A stretch of DNA of 64,000 nt from Artemia franciscana (taxonomy: Eukaryota; Arthropoda; Branchiopoda; Anostraca; Artemiidae): contig NW_027062616.1 of the NCBI RefSeq assembly GCF_032884065.1, forward strand, positions 496,001-560,000, read 5' to 3'. The position numbers and the translations under genes are program-made. Shown here piece after piece: positions 10,827 to 20,544 of the stretch (positions are counted from its first letter, which is position 1; every line of letters begins with the position of its first letter). The notes under the pieces are model-generated. The model ran no database searches and was not told the DNA's origin. It saw nothing but the letters and a program-made list of their open reading frames with translations.

Positions 10827-13112
10827 AATGAAAGAAAGAATGTATTGAAACAGATTATGATATCTTCTAATTGCTGAGTTATTCTACTATACTTACCTCT
10901 TAGCTTATTATTTCATGAATTTAACTTATTTAATTTATTAATTGTTTGATTTACTGTATATTTTTGAAATTTAATGGTTAAATTTGTGTTGAATCTTGAT
11001 GTTATTTAACTGTTCCAGTTTTGTATGGTACTTTAGTTCTTTAAGTTTTTTTTTTAGTTTTAGTTTTTAAATATTAATTCTTTTACAAAATGATTGGCTT
11101 TCTTCCGTACCAACACGATTCTTGTGAGTGATATTTACTAAAAAGCCTATTTTCCTGAATCGTCTAAAATTGTTCGAGACAACGGTTGGGAAATTTCAAA
11201 AGCACAGAGAAAAAATGATCAGAGATTTATGTTGGTAGATTTGAAGCGTAATGTTAGACGGATTTAAAGTATTAAAATAAAACCTTGGGAATCAAAAAAG
11301 CTTCATCTTTTAAATAACTGTTGGCTTTCTTGTGCTCTGTGATTTAGTTTGTGATACATCTTAGAATTTTGTTTTAATTCTGTGTTTGTATTTCAGAGCT
11401 TCCGTATTAAATTCTTGACCAAACCAAATAATTTCGCAGACTATTGGCAACGCATTTGCACAGATCAAGAATTTTTTTTACCAAAAAGGCAGGGAAAAAA
11501 CCTTTTAGCTACAATATGTACGGCGGAAACACATTTTATGGCGAAGCTTGGATTGGATCTGACCAATGACGGGTCTGGCTTCATTACCCCCCCCCCCCTG
11601 TATCCCAAAAATTTCAGTCAAATATTAATAAAACTTTCACTATTAACAAAATTTTCATTTATAAAAAAAAATTGAATACAAAATATCACAAAAAAAAAAA
11701 TTAACTAGATTCGGTCTACTTACTTTTATTTTCAAGGAATTGAGATGAAGATACGGGAAAAAATGATAATTTTGGATTCAATATGCTTTATACTGTCAAC
11801 TGCGCCCTCTATTTTAATTTAACAAAAATTAAATTTAAAAAATTAGAAAAGGGTTATAACCGTTAGATTATTTATTTGAAATTTGTGCCCCTAAAATTGA
11901 TACGCCATGACAAGTGCCCTCTTTGTCCCCCCTAAGGCTGTCTCTGGGCATTGCCCCCTGTTGTTCAGAAAATTCACCCCTCTTACCTTTTCTGTTTAAA
12001 AATCACTGTTTATATCGCGCCCAATGACCTCCTGCGCAGATACATCCGGCCCAAATTTGGCCAAGAAGATTTTTTTTCTATTCCTAACCTCCACTCCTTC
12101 CATACTCGTCAGGTTTGAAAGATTCGGTTATGACACCTTCATCCATCATAACTTAAGTAGATATGAGCTGGCTATTTAAATTCAAACTGTTTTTCGTAAG
12201 ACAAGGCAAAACATATTTCGACCAAAAAATGTATAACAAATTTACAACACTGATCCCACAAAGGCTCCGTGGCCTGTACAGGAGGGGGTAAATATACATA
12301 CTATTTAAACATTTACTTACAAACAATAAATATAAAAGGAGAGAGAGGGGGAGGGTGAGGAAGAGATAGTGGAGAGGAATTTACGAAATTATAATAATTT
12401 ATTCTACTTAAGCGATTTAATTTTAAGAATTTAAATGAAAAATTGCACATAACCAAAATGTTTTACAAGTCTTTGAAGGTACGAAACGAATACCGTTTTC
12501 AAGCCGAATCAAGTATTCCAAACAATCCCAAAAATCCTTTAAAAACGCATCAAAAATTCATTTATATGCATATTTGTTATGTTTTTACGAGTTAGACGAA
12601 AATTTAGGAGGTGGGGGTGGGATAAAACCCCTTAAAACCCCTTTGATACGGCCTAGATTAGGTGTAGCCTACAATTTTAGTTTAAGTTTAGAAGTCCAGG
12701 ATCACCTTCTCATACTAGTGAATAGTGTTATTTTGCAGCCTTAAAACTCCTTAATGACATCGAAGTTGAAGATCTTCTAGTTGCTCTACCGGCTGTTATT
12801 TTCGAGCTATACTATAAAATACGTATAACTTTGATGTTAAATATATTTTTTTATTATTGAGCAATTTGTGATGACAATGACAACTTGTGTTGACAACTTG
12901 GGATGACAAAATTTGTAATGACAGTGAGCCTCTGTAAGTCCCAAACATTGGGTTTCTGGCTTTCTTTGAAGCTGCTACGATAAGACTACCGTTTTCCATT
13001 CTGACAAAGGATGAATCCTAATTATTTGGCTTTTCTTTTCTTCTTGTTTGGATTATTATGGTATTACATACAATTTGACAGGAAACTAAAGGATTGAAAT
13101 CAAATAGTACAG
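10827..13112 (+). repeat. ~2.2-kb dispersed repeat, copy A
   Basis: The whole segment is matched, in reverse orientation, by 31385-33465. Anchors include CACGATTCTTGTGAGTGATA (11113) against its complement near 33174, and ATGGTATTACATACAATTTG (13059) against its complement near 31424. Small indels separate the copies, such as a C13 tract at 11586-11598 versus a short G run in copy B, and a GA-rich run at 12340-12375. No terminal inverted repeat or convincing protein was found; reading frames here are short and not conserved between copies. Probably a non-autonomous transposon or LTR-type remnant. Confidence 0.8.
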
Positions 13113-14683
13113 TTAGAGTAAGCAGAATTTTAATATGCTGAGGGCAACGGGGCTATTTCCCTGATAAAACACAAAGGATGAAGTAAATCTACTTTACCTG
13201 AGAAGGTAACCGTGTAGCTGAAGAAAAGTGGATGATGCACAGGAAAGAACTTTTTCAGCATCCAGTAATGTTGAAGTTGCTGAGCGATTTTTTTCCTGGA
13301 TTTGATTGATGGCTTTATTATACTAGTGATAGGGGTATACTTATTATATCCTTTTCATACGAGTGAATACGTGTTATTTCGCAGCCCTAAAACTCGTTAA
13401 TGAGGTTTTTGTTAAGGTGATTGATTTTTATAAAGTTACGTGTCATTGCACGGGGGAAAGCTTCAAGGACAGGGTGATGGAGACACAGCATTGTTTCGCA
13501 TACCTGTATAAAAGAGCCTCCCTGAGAGAGTTGCCCCACGGCAAAAATAAAGCAGAACCAACATTTTTCCCTCTTTGAGCATTTTGTGTCCTCTCATCCC
13601 CTTGTAAATATATTTTGTTTCCATCTACTATCCTTCAGTTTCCACAAAGTTGTCAACTTTCACACTTTTCGTGTGCAATGTACTCTGTTTGCACTGCGCG
13701 GACCGGAATGGCACTTTTTACTATTCCTCCTAAGAAACGATGACAGAAAAAGTATTACCGAAATAAAAACTTAAATAAAAAATTGAATTATTTGAGTGGA
13801 AAAGGTACAACTGTTTTCCAGGACGATCTCTGTTGCCTCTGCCTGTCCCGTCCCCCAGTCGTCTTTCCAGTCTTTAAAACCATTTAAGAAGAAGTAGATC
13901 AAATCAAAATCAAATTAACAAGTGAAAACGTGGAAATTCAAATTAAATAAAAAATAAGTTAAGAGCTATTTGGCGCAACCATTCTTTGGAGATATAATAA
14001 AGAATTTAGTTTACTATTATTCATGGAATTCTGTGTAGTTATTTATGGGTCCCAACTTCTCCTCGATCGACATTGTAAAAACATCGAGATGCAGTGTAAT
14101 GTCACTTATATCATTGATAATTTTTGCAAACTATTGGTGTTATTTGAAACGTTAGCAAATTTAAATTTACACTTCTGTGTTGTATGGATAAACTACCCAA
14201 AAAGACATTTTTCTCTGATTTACATGATCTAAAATACCCCTTTCGCAAAACTCTGGTCTCATTCGCATTTATTCATGTTCATTAATATACTCAAACTTAC
14301 TGTACCCAAAGCAAAGTAGTACATTCGCCAAATAAGCAGCTATTTCCCTACAGGGAATGTACCCAGAAAATATGAAAAATTTCATATGAAAATTGGGAAT
14401 AAAATTTCAAGAATAGGAAAGAAGGAGAAAAACCAGATAAAGAAGAAGAAGAATTGGCTTTAATATACTAGTGATAGGGGTATACATATTATATCCTTTT
14501 CATACGAGTGAATACGTGTTATTTCGCAGCTGAAAAGAATTTTTGCGACTAAGAATGTATTCACTAATTTTTTTACTGCGATAGTAATTGACTTAGACTA
14601 CAATGAAGTCAGCTATACCTACTTTGACTATACTACTTGACTTAGAACGTCAAATTGACGTTCCTCAATTTTGACTCGTTCCT
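13113..14683. other. No gene seen; direct ~75-bp repeat
   Basis: No supported gene. Segments 13313-13383 and 14456-14530 are near-identical (TACTAGTGATAGGGGTATAC ... CATACGAGTGAATACGTG, TTATTTCGCAGC). A related piece is at the end of repeat copy A (12710-12740). At 14557-14650 a stretch with GACTTAGACTACAATGAAGT resembles 19050-19095 and 19448-19500, so the rearranged kinase block starts about here. Confidence 0.5.
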
Positions 14684-15228
14684 CATTTTAAGTTCTCTTG
14701 CTATGTTCTATTAGAATTAGTCTAATGTCTAGATTTGAGTTTTTGAATTATCATTTTTTGCCTCAGATATCAAATAACCTTGTGCAAGTCTGTTTTTATA
14801 GCCACCTATTTCATTTTGCCGAAAAAAAAAGGTTGCCAGAGGAAATTCTTTCTATTTAAAGATCAAACAATCCAAAGATAAAATGAATGCAAATTAATTA
14901 CGTTCCTCATTAAAACGTTCCTCATTTCAACATTATTCTGATTTTTTTTTATCATTATCATTCAGTAAATCAAGGAACTCATAGTATTCTTTGAATTTTA
15001 GTTTATGAATGTAATTAATTTGCATTCATTTTATCTTTGGATTGTTTGATCTTTAAATAGAAAGAATTTCCTCTGGCAACCTTTTTTTTTCGGCAAAATG
15101 AAATAGGTGGCTATAAAAACAGACTTGCACAAGGTTATTTGATATCTGAGGCAAAAAATGATAATTCAAAAACTCAAATCTAGACATTAGACTAATTCTA
15201 ATAGAACATAGCAAGAGAACTTAAAATG
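14684..15228. repeat. Perfect 218-bp inverted repeat around one satellite unit
   Basis: Left arm 14684-14901 and right arm 15011-15228 are exact reverse complements as far as read by eye. The 109-bp loop (14902-15010) contains one unit of the ~102-bp satellite arrayed at 16.7-18.65 kb (ACGTTCCTCATTTCAACATT ... GAATTTTAGTTTATG). The right arm continues into the kinase intron and the donor of the kinase exon. Arms this long and identical imply a very recent inverted duplication, or a palindrome made during sequencing or assembly. Confidence 0.9.
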
Positions 15229-15291
15229 AAGAACATGTAAAGCAAGAAAAGAGAACAGAGGAATAGATACTGAAAGTTTTTTAAAAATTAC

Positions 15292-15446
15292 CTGTTCATC
15301 TTCAAGAATTTCTTCTACTATTTCTGCTTTATATTCTGCAATCAATTCTCTAATAGGTTTTGAATCTAAAGTACATGAAATAAAGGGGTGCTTCTGCAGT
15401 TCAGCAGCAGTCCATCGATGAGTGGGATCTTTGACCAAACACTTAG
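15292..15446 (-). CDS. STE20-like serine/threonine kinase (SLK/STK10/Slik type), exon at end of kinase domain
   Basis: A minus-strand internal exon. An AG acceptor (15447-15448, after TCTGTCTTTATTTAG) and a GT donor (15291-15290, CAG|GTAATTTTT) bound 155 bases. These encode KCLVKDPTHRWTAAELQKHP, then FISCTLDSKPIRELIAEYKA, then EIVEEILEDEQ. The first block is subdomain XI of a protein kinase, with the invariant Arg in HRW. The PIRELIAE...KAE...EE extension is characteristic of SLK/STK10 kinases (Slik in flies), which phosphorylate ezrin-type membrane-cytoskeleton linkers and act at the cell cortex. The reading frame is intact. Neighbouring exons of the gene are not recognisable in the window, which suggests large introns. 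Its acceptor and first two thirds are tandemly copied upstream, and its donor end is copied twice at 18.9 and 19.3 kb. Gene-level identity is likely but a paralogue or pseudogene cannot be excluded. Confidence 0.8.
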
Positions 15447-15769
15447 CTAAATAAAGACAGATATATCTAAAGTACATGAAATAAAGGGGTGCTTCTGCAG
15501 TTCAGCAGCAGTCCATCGATGAGTGGGATCTTTGACCAAACACTTAGCTAAATAAAGACAGATATATCTAAAGTACATGAAATAAAGGGGTGCTTCTGCA
15601 GTTCAGCAGCAGTCCATCGATGAGTGGGATCTTTGACCAAACACTTAGCTAAATAAAGACAGATATATCTAAAGTACATGAAATAAAGGGGTGCTTCTGC
15701 AGTTCAGCAGCAGTCCATCGATGAGTGGGATCTTTGACCAAACACTTAGCTAAATAAAGACAGATATAT
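15364..15769 (-). repeat. Four 101-bp tandem copies across the kinase 3' splice site
   Basis: Unit starts are 15364, 15465, 15566 and 15667, a period of exactly 101 bp, with no difference seen by eye. Each unit holds the end of the intron, the AG acceptor and the first 83 bases of the kinase exon. The lowest-coordinate copy is continuous with the rest of the exon. Since 101 is not a multiple of three, an RNA that used an upstream acceptor and kept the extra copies would change frame and stop soon after PFISCTLD. Only the copy nearest the donor gives the full exon. Confidence 0.92.
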
Positions 15770-15854
15770 CCTTGATCGATTAGTTATCATAACAAATTAA
15801 GCATAAACTTTCTTTTTTTTTACAGGAAAGAAAAGGATAAATTAGAACGCACTA

Positions 15855-16045
15855 CACCCTGTTGTAGCACAGTAGATTGATGCTCAGTTTGGTAATTTAA
15901 GGCCCGGGCTTCGATCCCCACCGCAAAAATGTCGGTTGACAAGCTTGCTACTTGTCCCTGTAAAAAAAGACCCAGCAACTGAAACGTCAATTCGAAGCCC
16001 TAGGCGCCAGCAATGGCTCTGGAGGGTCTTTATCCTTTTTTTTTA
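15855..16045 (+). mobile_element. Second type of tRNA-derived SINE
   Basis: The head TGTAGCACAGTAGATTGATG is A-box-like and GGGCTTCGATCCCC is B-box-like about 45 bases later. A body then contains GTCGGTTGACAAGCTTGCTA and GCCCTAGGCGCCAGCAATGG, ending in a T-rich run (16033-16046). The internal RNA polymerase III promoter layout and the lack of a foldable 3' half point to a SINE rather than a tRNA gene. It is unrelated in sequence to the SINE at 9.5 and 54.5 kb. Only one copy is seen here. Confidence 0.55.
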
Positions 16046-16740
16046 ATTTCTTTATTCTTTTTTTTATGTTTTACGGGCGAACGATGACAGATTGCTAAAA
16101 AATTCACTTTTTGGTCAAACATCTGGAACCAAACGAAAACTAGGTCACAAGAATTGACATCTGTCAAAAATCACGAAGGAAAATCGTACTGATAATGGAC
16201 ACTATAGAGCCCTCTTTGATAACTTTATCAATTGTGACAAGTTTAGCAATATGTTTGACAAGTTAAAATGGAAAAAAAGTAGTAGACAAAAGTGGTTAAA
16301 ATAATGGGAGTAGAGAAAAACAAAAAAGCACAACAGCAAATAACCTTTGTGAGAAAAAAAGGGCAGTTTGGGTTAATGAAATTCAGAAGGAATTCGCATG
16401 CTTGTAAACTGCTTGACTGAAAAAAAGGATAATTTCTAAGGTATTGAAACAGCTGGTATGTTGAAAATTGGACCCTCGTGGGGGAGGAGGTAAGGATTTA
16501 AAGAAAATTCAACCCTCATGGGGGAGGAGGTAAGGAATGCAGCTTTGAGAAAGTTGGGGTGGAGGAATAACGAGCGCAATTAAATTTGCCTCATTTGGCT
16601 TGTTACTTAAAACTCAATTAGGCTATTACGTAAAACCTCATTCCCACCCCCTACTTGTGATTCAGGTCCCACCCAGAATTGTTGCAGCCTACTCCTCGAT
16701 CATGCTTATGGAAAGTGCAACAATCCTTGGTTCAAACTAA
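16046..16740. other. No gene seen; short direct repeat
   Basis: Probably kinase intron or intergenic DNA. A 30-bp direct repeat containing GTGGGGGAGGAGGTAAGGA or ATGGGGGAGGAGGTAAGGA lies at about 16470-16535. Nothing coding was recognised. Confidence 0.4.
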
Positions 16741-18650
16741 TTCAGAATGTTCTTTTATCAACATCATTGAATCAATTTGGTGACTTATAGCAGCCTTTGG
16801 ATTTTAGCTCAAGGCAAGTACATCGCTCCTCATTTCAACGTTCTTCATAATGCTCTTTTATAGATATCATTGAATAAGCTATGAGCCTTATATGATTCTT
16901 AGTATCTTAGTTTTTGGCAAACACGACGTTCCTCATTTCAACATTATTCTGATTTTTTTTTATCAATATCATTCGGTAAATCAAGTAACTCATAGTATTC
17001 TTTGAATTTTAGTTTATGGCAAGTACAACGTTCCTCATTTCAACATTATTCTGATTTTTTTTTTATCAATATCATTCGGTAAATCAAGTAACTCATAGTA
17101 TTCTTTGAATTTTAGTTTATGGCAAGTACAACGTTCCTCATTTCAACATTATTCTGATTTTTTTTTATCAATATCATTCGGTAAATCAAGTAACTCATAG
17201 TATTCTTTGAATTTTAGTTTATGGCAAGTACAACGTTCCTCATTTCAACATTATTCTGATTTTTTTTTATCAATATCATTCGGTAAATCAAGTAACTCAT
17301 AGTATTCTTTGAATTTTAGTTTATGGCAAGTACAACGTTCCTCATTTCAACATTATTCTGATTTTTTTTTATCAATATCATTCGGTAAATCAAGTAACTC
17401 ATAGTATTCTTTGAATTTTAGTTTATGGCAAGTACAACGTTCCTCATTTCAACATTATTCTGATTTTTTTTTTCAATATCATTCGGTAAATCAACTAACT
17501 CATAGTATTCTTTGAATTTTAGTTTATGGCAAGTACAACGTTCCTCATTTCAACATTATTCTGATTTTTTTTTATCAATATCATTCGGTAAATCAAGTAA
17601 CTCATAGTATTCTTTGAATTTTAGTTTATGGCAAGTACATCGTTCCTCATTTCAACATTATTCTGATTTTTTTTATCAATATCATTCGGTAAATCAAGTA
17701 ACTCATAGTATTCTTTGAATTTTAGTTTATGGCAAGTACAACGTTCCTCATTTCAACATTATTCTGATTTTTTTTTTATCATTATCACACAGTAAATCAA
17801 GTAACTCATAGTATTCTTTGAATTTTAGTTTATGACAAGTACAACGTTCCTCATTTCAACATTATTCTGATTTTTTTTTTCAATATCATTCGGTAAATCA
17901 ACTAACTCATAGTATTCTTTGAATTTTAGTTTATGGCAAGTACAACGTTCCTCATTTCAACATTATTCTGATTTTTTTTTTATCATTATCATTCAGTAAA
18001 TCAAGTAACTCATAGTATTCTTTGAATTTTAGTTTATGGCAAGTACAACGTTCCTCATTTCAACATTATTCTGATTTTTTTTTTCAATATCATTCGGTAA
18101 ATCAACTAACTCATAGTATTCTTTGAATTTTAGTTTATGGCAAGTACAACGTTCCTCATTTCAACATTATTCTGATTTTTTTTTATCAATATCATTCGGT
18201 AAATCAAGTAACTCATAGTATTCTTTGAATTTTAGTTTATGGCAAGTACAACGTTCCTCATTTCAACATTATTCTGATTTTTTTTATCAATATCATTCGG
18301 TAAATCAAGTAACTCATAGCATTCTTTGAATTTTAGTTTATGGCAAGTACAACGTTCCTCATTTCAACATTATTCTGATTTTTTTTTTATCATTATCACA
18401 CAGTAAATCAAGTAACTCATAGTATTCTTTGAATTTTAGTTTATGACAAGTACAACGTTCCTCATTTCAACATTATTCTGATTTTTTTTTTTATCATTAT
18501 CATTCAGTAAATCAAGTAACTCATAGTATTCTTTGAATTTTAGTTTATGGCAAGTACAACGTTCCCCCATTTCAACATTATTCTGATTTTTTTTTATCAT
18601 TATCATTCAGTAAATCAAGGAACTCATAGTATTCTTTGAATTTTAGTTTA
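16741..18650 (+). repeat. ~102-bp satellite array, about 17 good units plus diverged leading units
   Basis: Starts of the ACGTTCCTCATTTCAACATT landmark are 16926, 17028, 17131, 17233, 17335, 17437, 17538, 17640, 17741, 17843, 17944, 18048, 18149, 18251, 18352, 18454 and 18559, so units are 101-105 bp. Length changes lie mostly in a T8-T10 run. Two clearly diverged units precede (from about 16741 and 16824). Unit variants recur (TATCAATATCATTCGG, ATCATTATCACACAG, and a short form with TTTTCAATATC), implying that blocks of several units were amplified. The last unit runs into the same flank as the single unit at 14.9-15.0 kb. Confidence 0.95.
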
Positions 18651-18950
18651 TGAATGTAATTAATTTGCATTCATTTTATCTTTGGATTGTTTGATCTTTA
18701 AATAGAAAGAATTTCCTCTGGCAACCTTTTTTTTTCGGCAAAATGAAATAGGTGGCTATAAAAACAGACTTGCACAAGGTTATTTGATATCTGAGGCAAA
18801 AAATGATAATTCAAAAACTCAAATCTAGACATTAGACTAATTCTAATAGAACATAGCAAGAGAACTTAAAATGAAGAACATGTAAAGCAAGAAAAGAGAA
18901 CAGAGGAATAGATACTGAAAGTTTTTTAAAAATTACCTGTTCATCTTCAA
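18560..18950 (-). repeat. Segmental duplicate of the kinase intron and donor site
   Basis: Matches 14925-15311: the last satellite unit, the 218-bp arm sequence, then ACTGAAAGTTTTTTAAAAAT and TACCTGTTCATCTTCAA. On the minus strand that is the last 14 bases of the kinase exon followed by its GT donor. The rest of the exon is missing: the match ends in a GAAGATGAAGATGAAAATG run at 18950. So a 5' splice site was copied without its exon. Confidence 0.85.
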
Positions 18951-19485
18951 ATGAAGATGAAGATGAAAATGAAACGTTCCTCATTTCAACATTTCAGATG
19001 AAAATGAAAATGAAGAACTAAAAATGATTTTTGACAAATTAAAATGAATGCAAATTGAATGTAGTCTAATTGACTTAGACTACAGTGAAGCGTTCCTATA
19101 GAAAGAATTTCCTCTGGCAACCTTTTTTTTTCGGCAAAATGAAATAGGTGGCTATAAAAACAGACTTGCACAAGGTTATTTGATATCTGAGGCAAAAAAT
19201 GATAATTCAAAAACTCAAATCTAGACATTAGACTAATTCTAATAGAACATAGCAAGAGAACTTAAAATGAAGAACATGTAAAGCAAGAAAAGAGAACAGA
19301 GGAATAGATACTGAAAGTTTTTTAAAAATTACCTGTTCATCTTCAAATGAAGATGAAGATGAAAATGAAACGTTCCTCATTTCAACATTTCAGATGAAAA
19401 TGAAAATGAAGAACTAAAAATGATTTTTGACAAATTAAAATGAATGCAAATTGAATGTAGTCTAATTGACTTAGACTACAGTGAA
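18702..19485 (+). repeat. ~396-bp tandem duplication (two copies)
   Basis: Copy 1 (18702-19097) and copy 2 (19098-about 19485) both run from ATAGAAAGAATTTCCTCTGG through the arm sequence, the copied kinase donor (AATTACCTGTTCATCTTCAA), a GATGAAAATGAAACGTTCCT piece with a satellite-like TTCCTCATTTCAAC, and GACTTAGACTACAGTGAAG. The second copy then continues with CCAGCTATAG, as at 14.6 kb. The open minus-strand frame through it is not a gene. Confidence 0.88.
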
Positions 19486-19960
19486 GCCAGCTATAGTTCA
19501 TAATTGGTTACTTGGACCTCTAATATTCCTTTCAAATCATTTGGACAAATTGAAGACAAAACTTTATCTAAAGATTTGATAAAGTCAACAATAATTCAGT
19601 GAAAGGTCCAAGCGATCAAAATTAAAGCCTGCAAATTTTTAGCAAAGTATTACCTTTTAGCTATAAAGAGAACGAGAATTATTATCTAACTCGTTATTTA
19701 GAGGTTCGTTTAAGGAGGAAGCCCTCCTGACTTAATTTTAAATACATTTGACAAGTTTCAGTTAATATGTTTAATGATGAAAATATAACAGTTCAAAATA
19801 GGGATGAAATCTTTTAATCAAAAGTGAAATAAATATAAAATATTTACCTGGATATTTCAGACACATATACAGTGTCCATCATCAACAGTAAAGATTCCCA
19901 TATGGAATTCGTGCCTTTTTATTAATTTTAATGTGTAATTAGCCATTTTCATTACTTACA
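19486..19960. other. Non-coding; ends in a candidate splice acceptor
   Basis: No gene recognised. The stretch ends with TTTTCATTACTTACAG (19946-19961), a good plus-strand 3' splice site before the reading frame described next. Confidence 0.4.
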
Positions 19961-20101
19961 GGTGATGATGACATTCTTGAACCCGTGGTTGAAATACAAA
20001 ATGGACACGAAAAAGGAATAACTGTGACAAACCCTAACATTCACCAGAATGCCAACCTAAAACAGGCAAGAGCCCGCTATTGATACCAATTTCCCCTTCC
20101 A

Positions 20102-20500
20102 ATGGTGACAATCCCAGACCAAAATTTATTAGAAAGAGGTTCCGACTTCAAAGCTGGCAATGAGGATCATAATACTTTCTTTGGGAGAATGATTGCTTAC
20201 AGACTACGTCTGCTAAATCCCGAACATAGCCAGAAAGCAAGAAATGCAATTTTAGACATTTTAGACGAAGCAGAGGAAAAGCAAAAAGAAGATGATAAGA
20301 AAATGAAAGATCAAGAAACTCAAACTCAAGAAGAACTGGCGCGGGAAGAAGGCAAAGTTAGAGTAACAAGTAAAAGTTATGTTCGTCATGAACACAATCA
20401 GACTTGGGAAAAAATCCAAATAGAAGTACAAGCAAGTGAGGCTTATGAAGTGAATGTAAGTGAAATGATTAATAAAGAAAATCCAAATCTAGAGAAGTAA
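20102..20500 (+). CDS. Uncharacterised acidic protein with BESS-like motif (exon or gene remnant)
   Basis: 132 codons from ATG to TAA. Residues 26-57 read NTFFGRMIAYRLRLLNPEHS then QKARNAILDILDEAEEKQ. This is a BESS-like pattern (Phe-Phe, Leu-Arg-Leu-Leu, Ile-Leu-x-Ile-Leu), as at the C-termini of insect MADF-BESS DNA-binding proteins. A highly charged, probably coiled tail (KEDDKKMKDQETQTQEELAR) follows. The same frame is open upstream from the acceptor at 19961 (DDDILEPVVEIQNGHEKG and on) but is broken by TGA at 20081-20083. Either the ATG at 20102 is a real start or the gene has a nonsense mutation. The 262-bp satellite begins about 40 bases downstream. It lies on the opposite strand to the kinase. 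Function is not established; the BESS call is tentative. Confidence 0.5.
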   Translation: MVTIPDQNLLERGSDFKAGNEDHNTFFGRMIAYRLRLLNPEHSQKARNAILDILDEAEEKQKEDDKKMKDQETQTQEELAREEGKVRVTSKSYVRHEHNQTWEKIQIEVQASEAYEVNVSEMINKENPNLEK

Positions 20501-20544
20501 CTTTTCAGAAACAAGATTTGAGAAGACCATTCATCGATATTAGA

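Noticed and set aside
13363-13774. Two short plus-strand ORFs of 71 and 62 codons
   Set aside because: Low-complexity translations of AT-rich DNA overlapping a direct repeat; no domain or splice support.
16926-18650. A CRISPR array
   Set aside because: Regular ~102-bp spacing, but the whole unit repeats with no short repeat plus variable spacer, and the genome is animal.
18986-19255. Minus-strand 89-codon frame
   Set aside because: It lies in the duplicated kinase intron and arm sequence; the same intron is non-coding at 15.0-15.2 kb.
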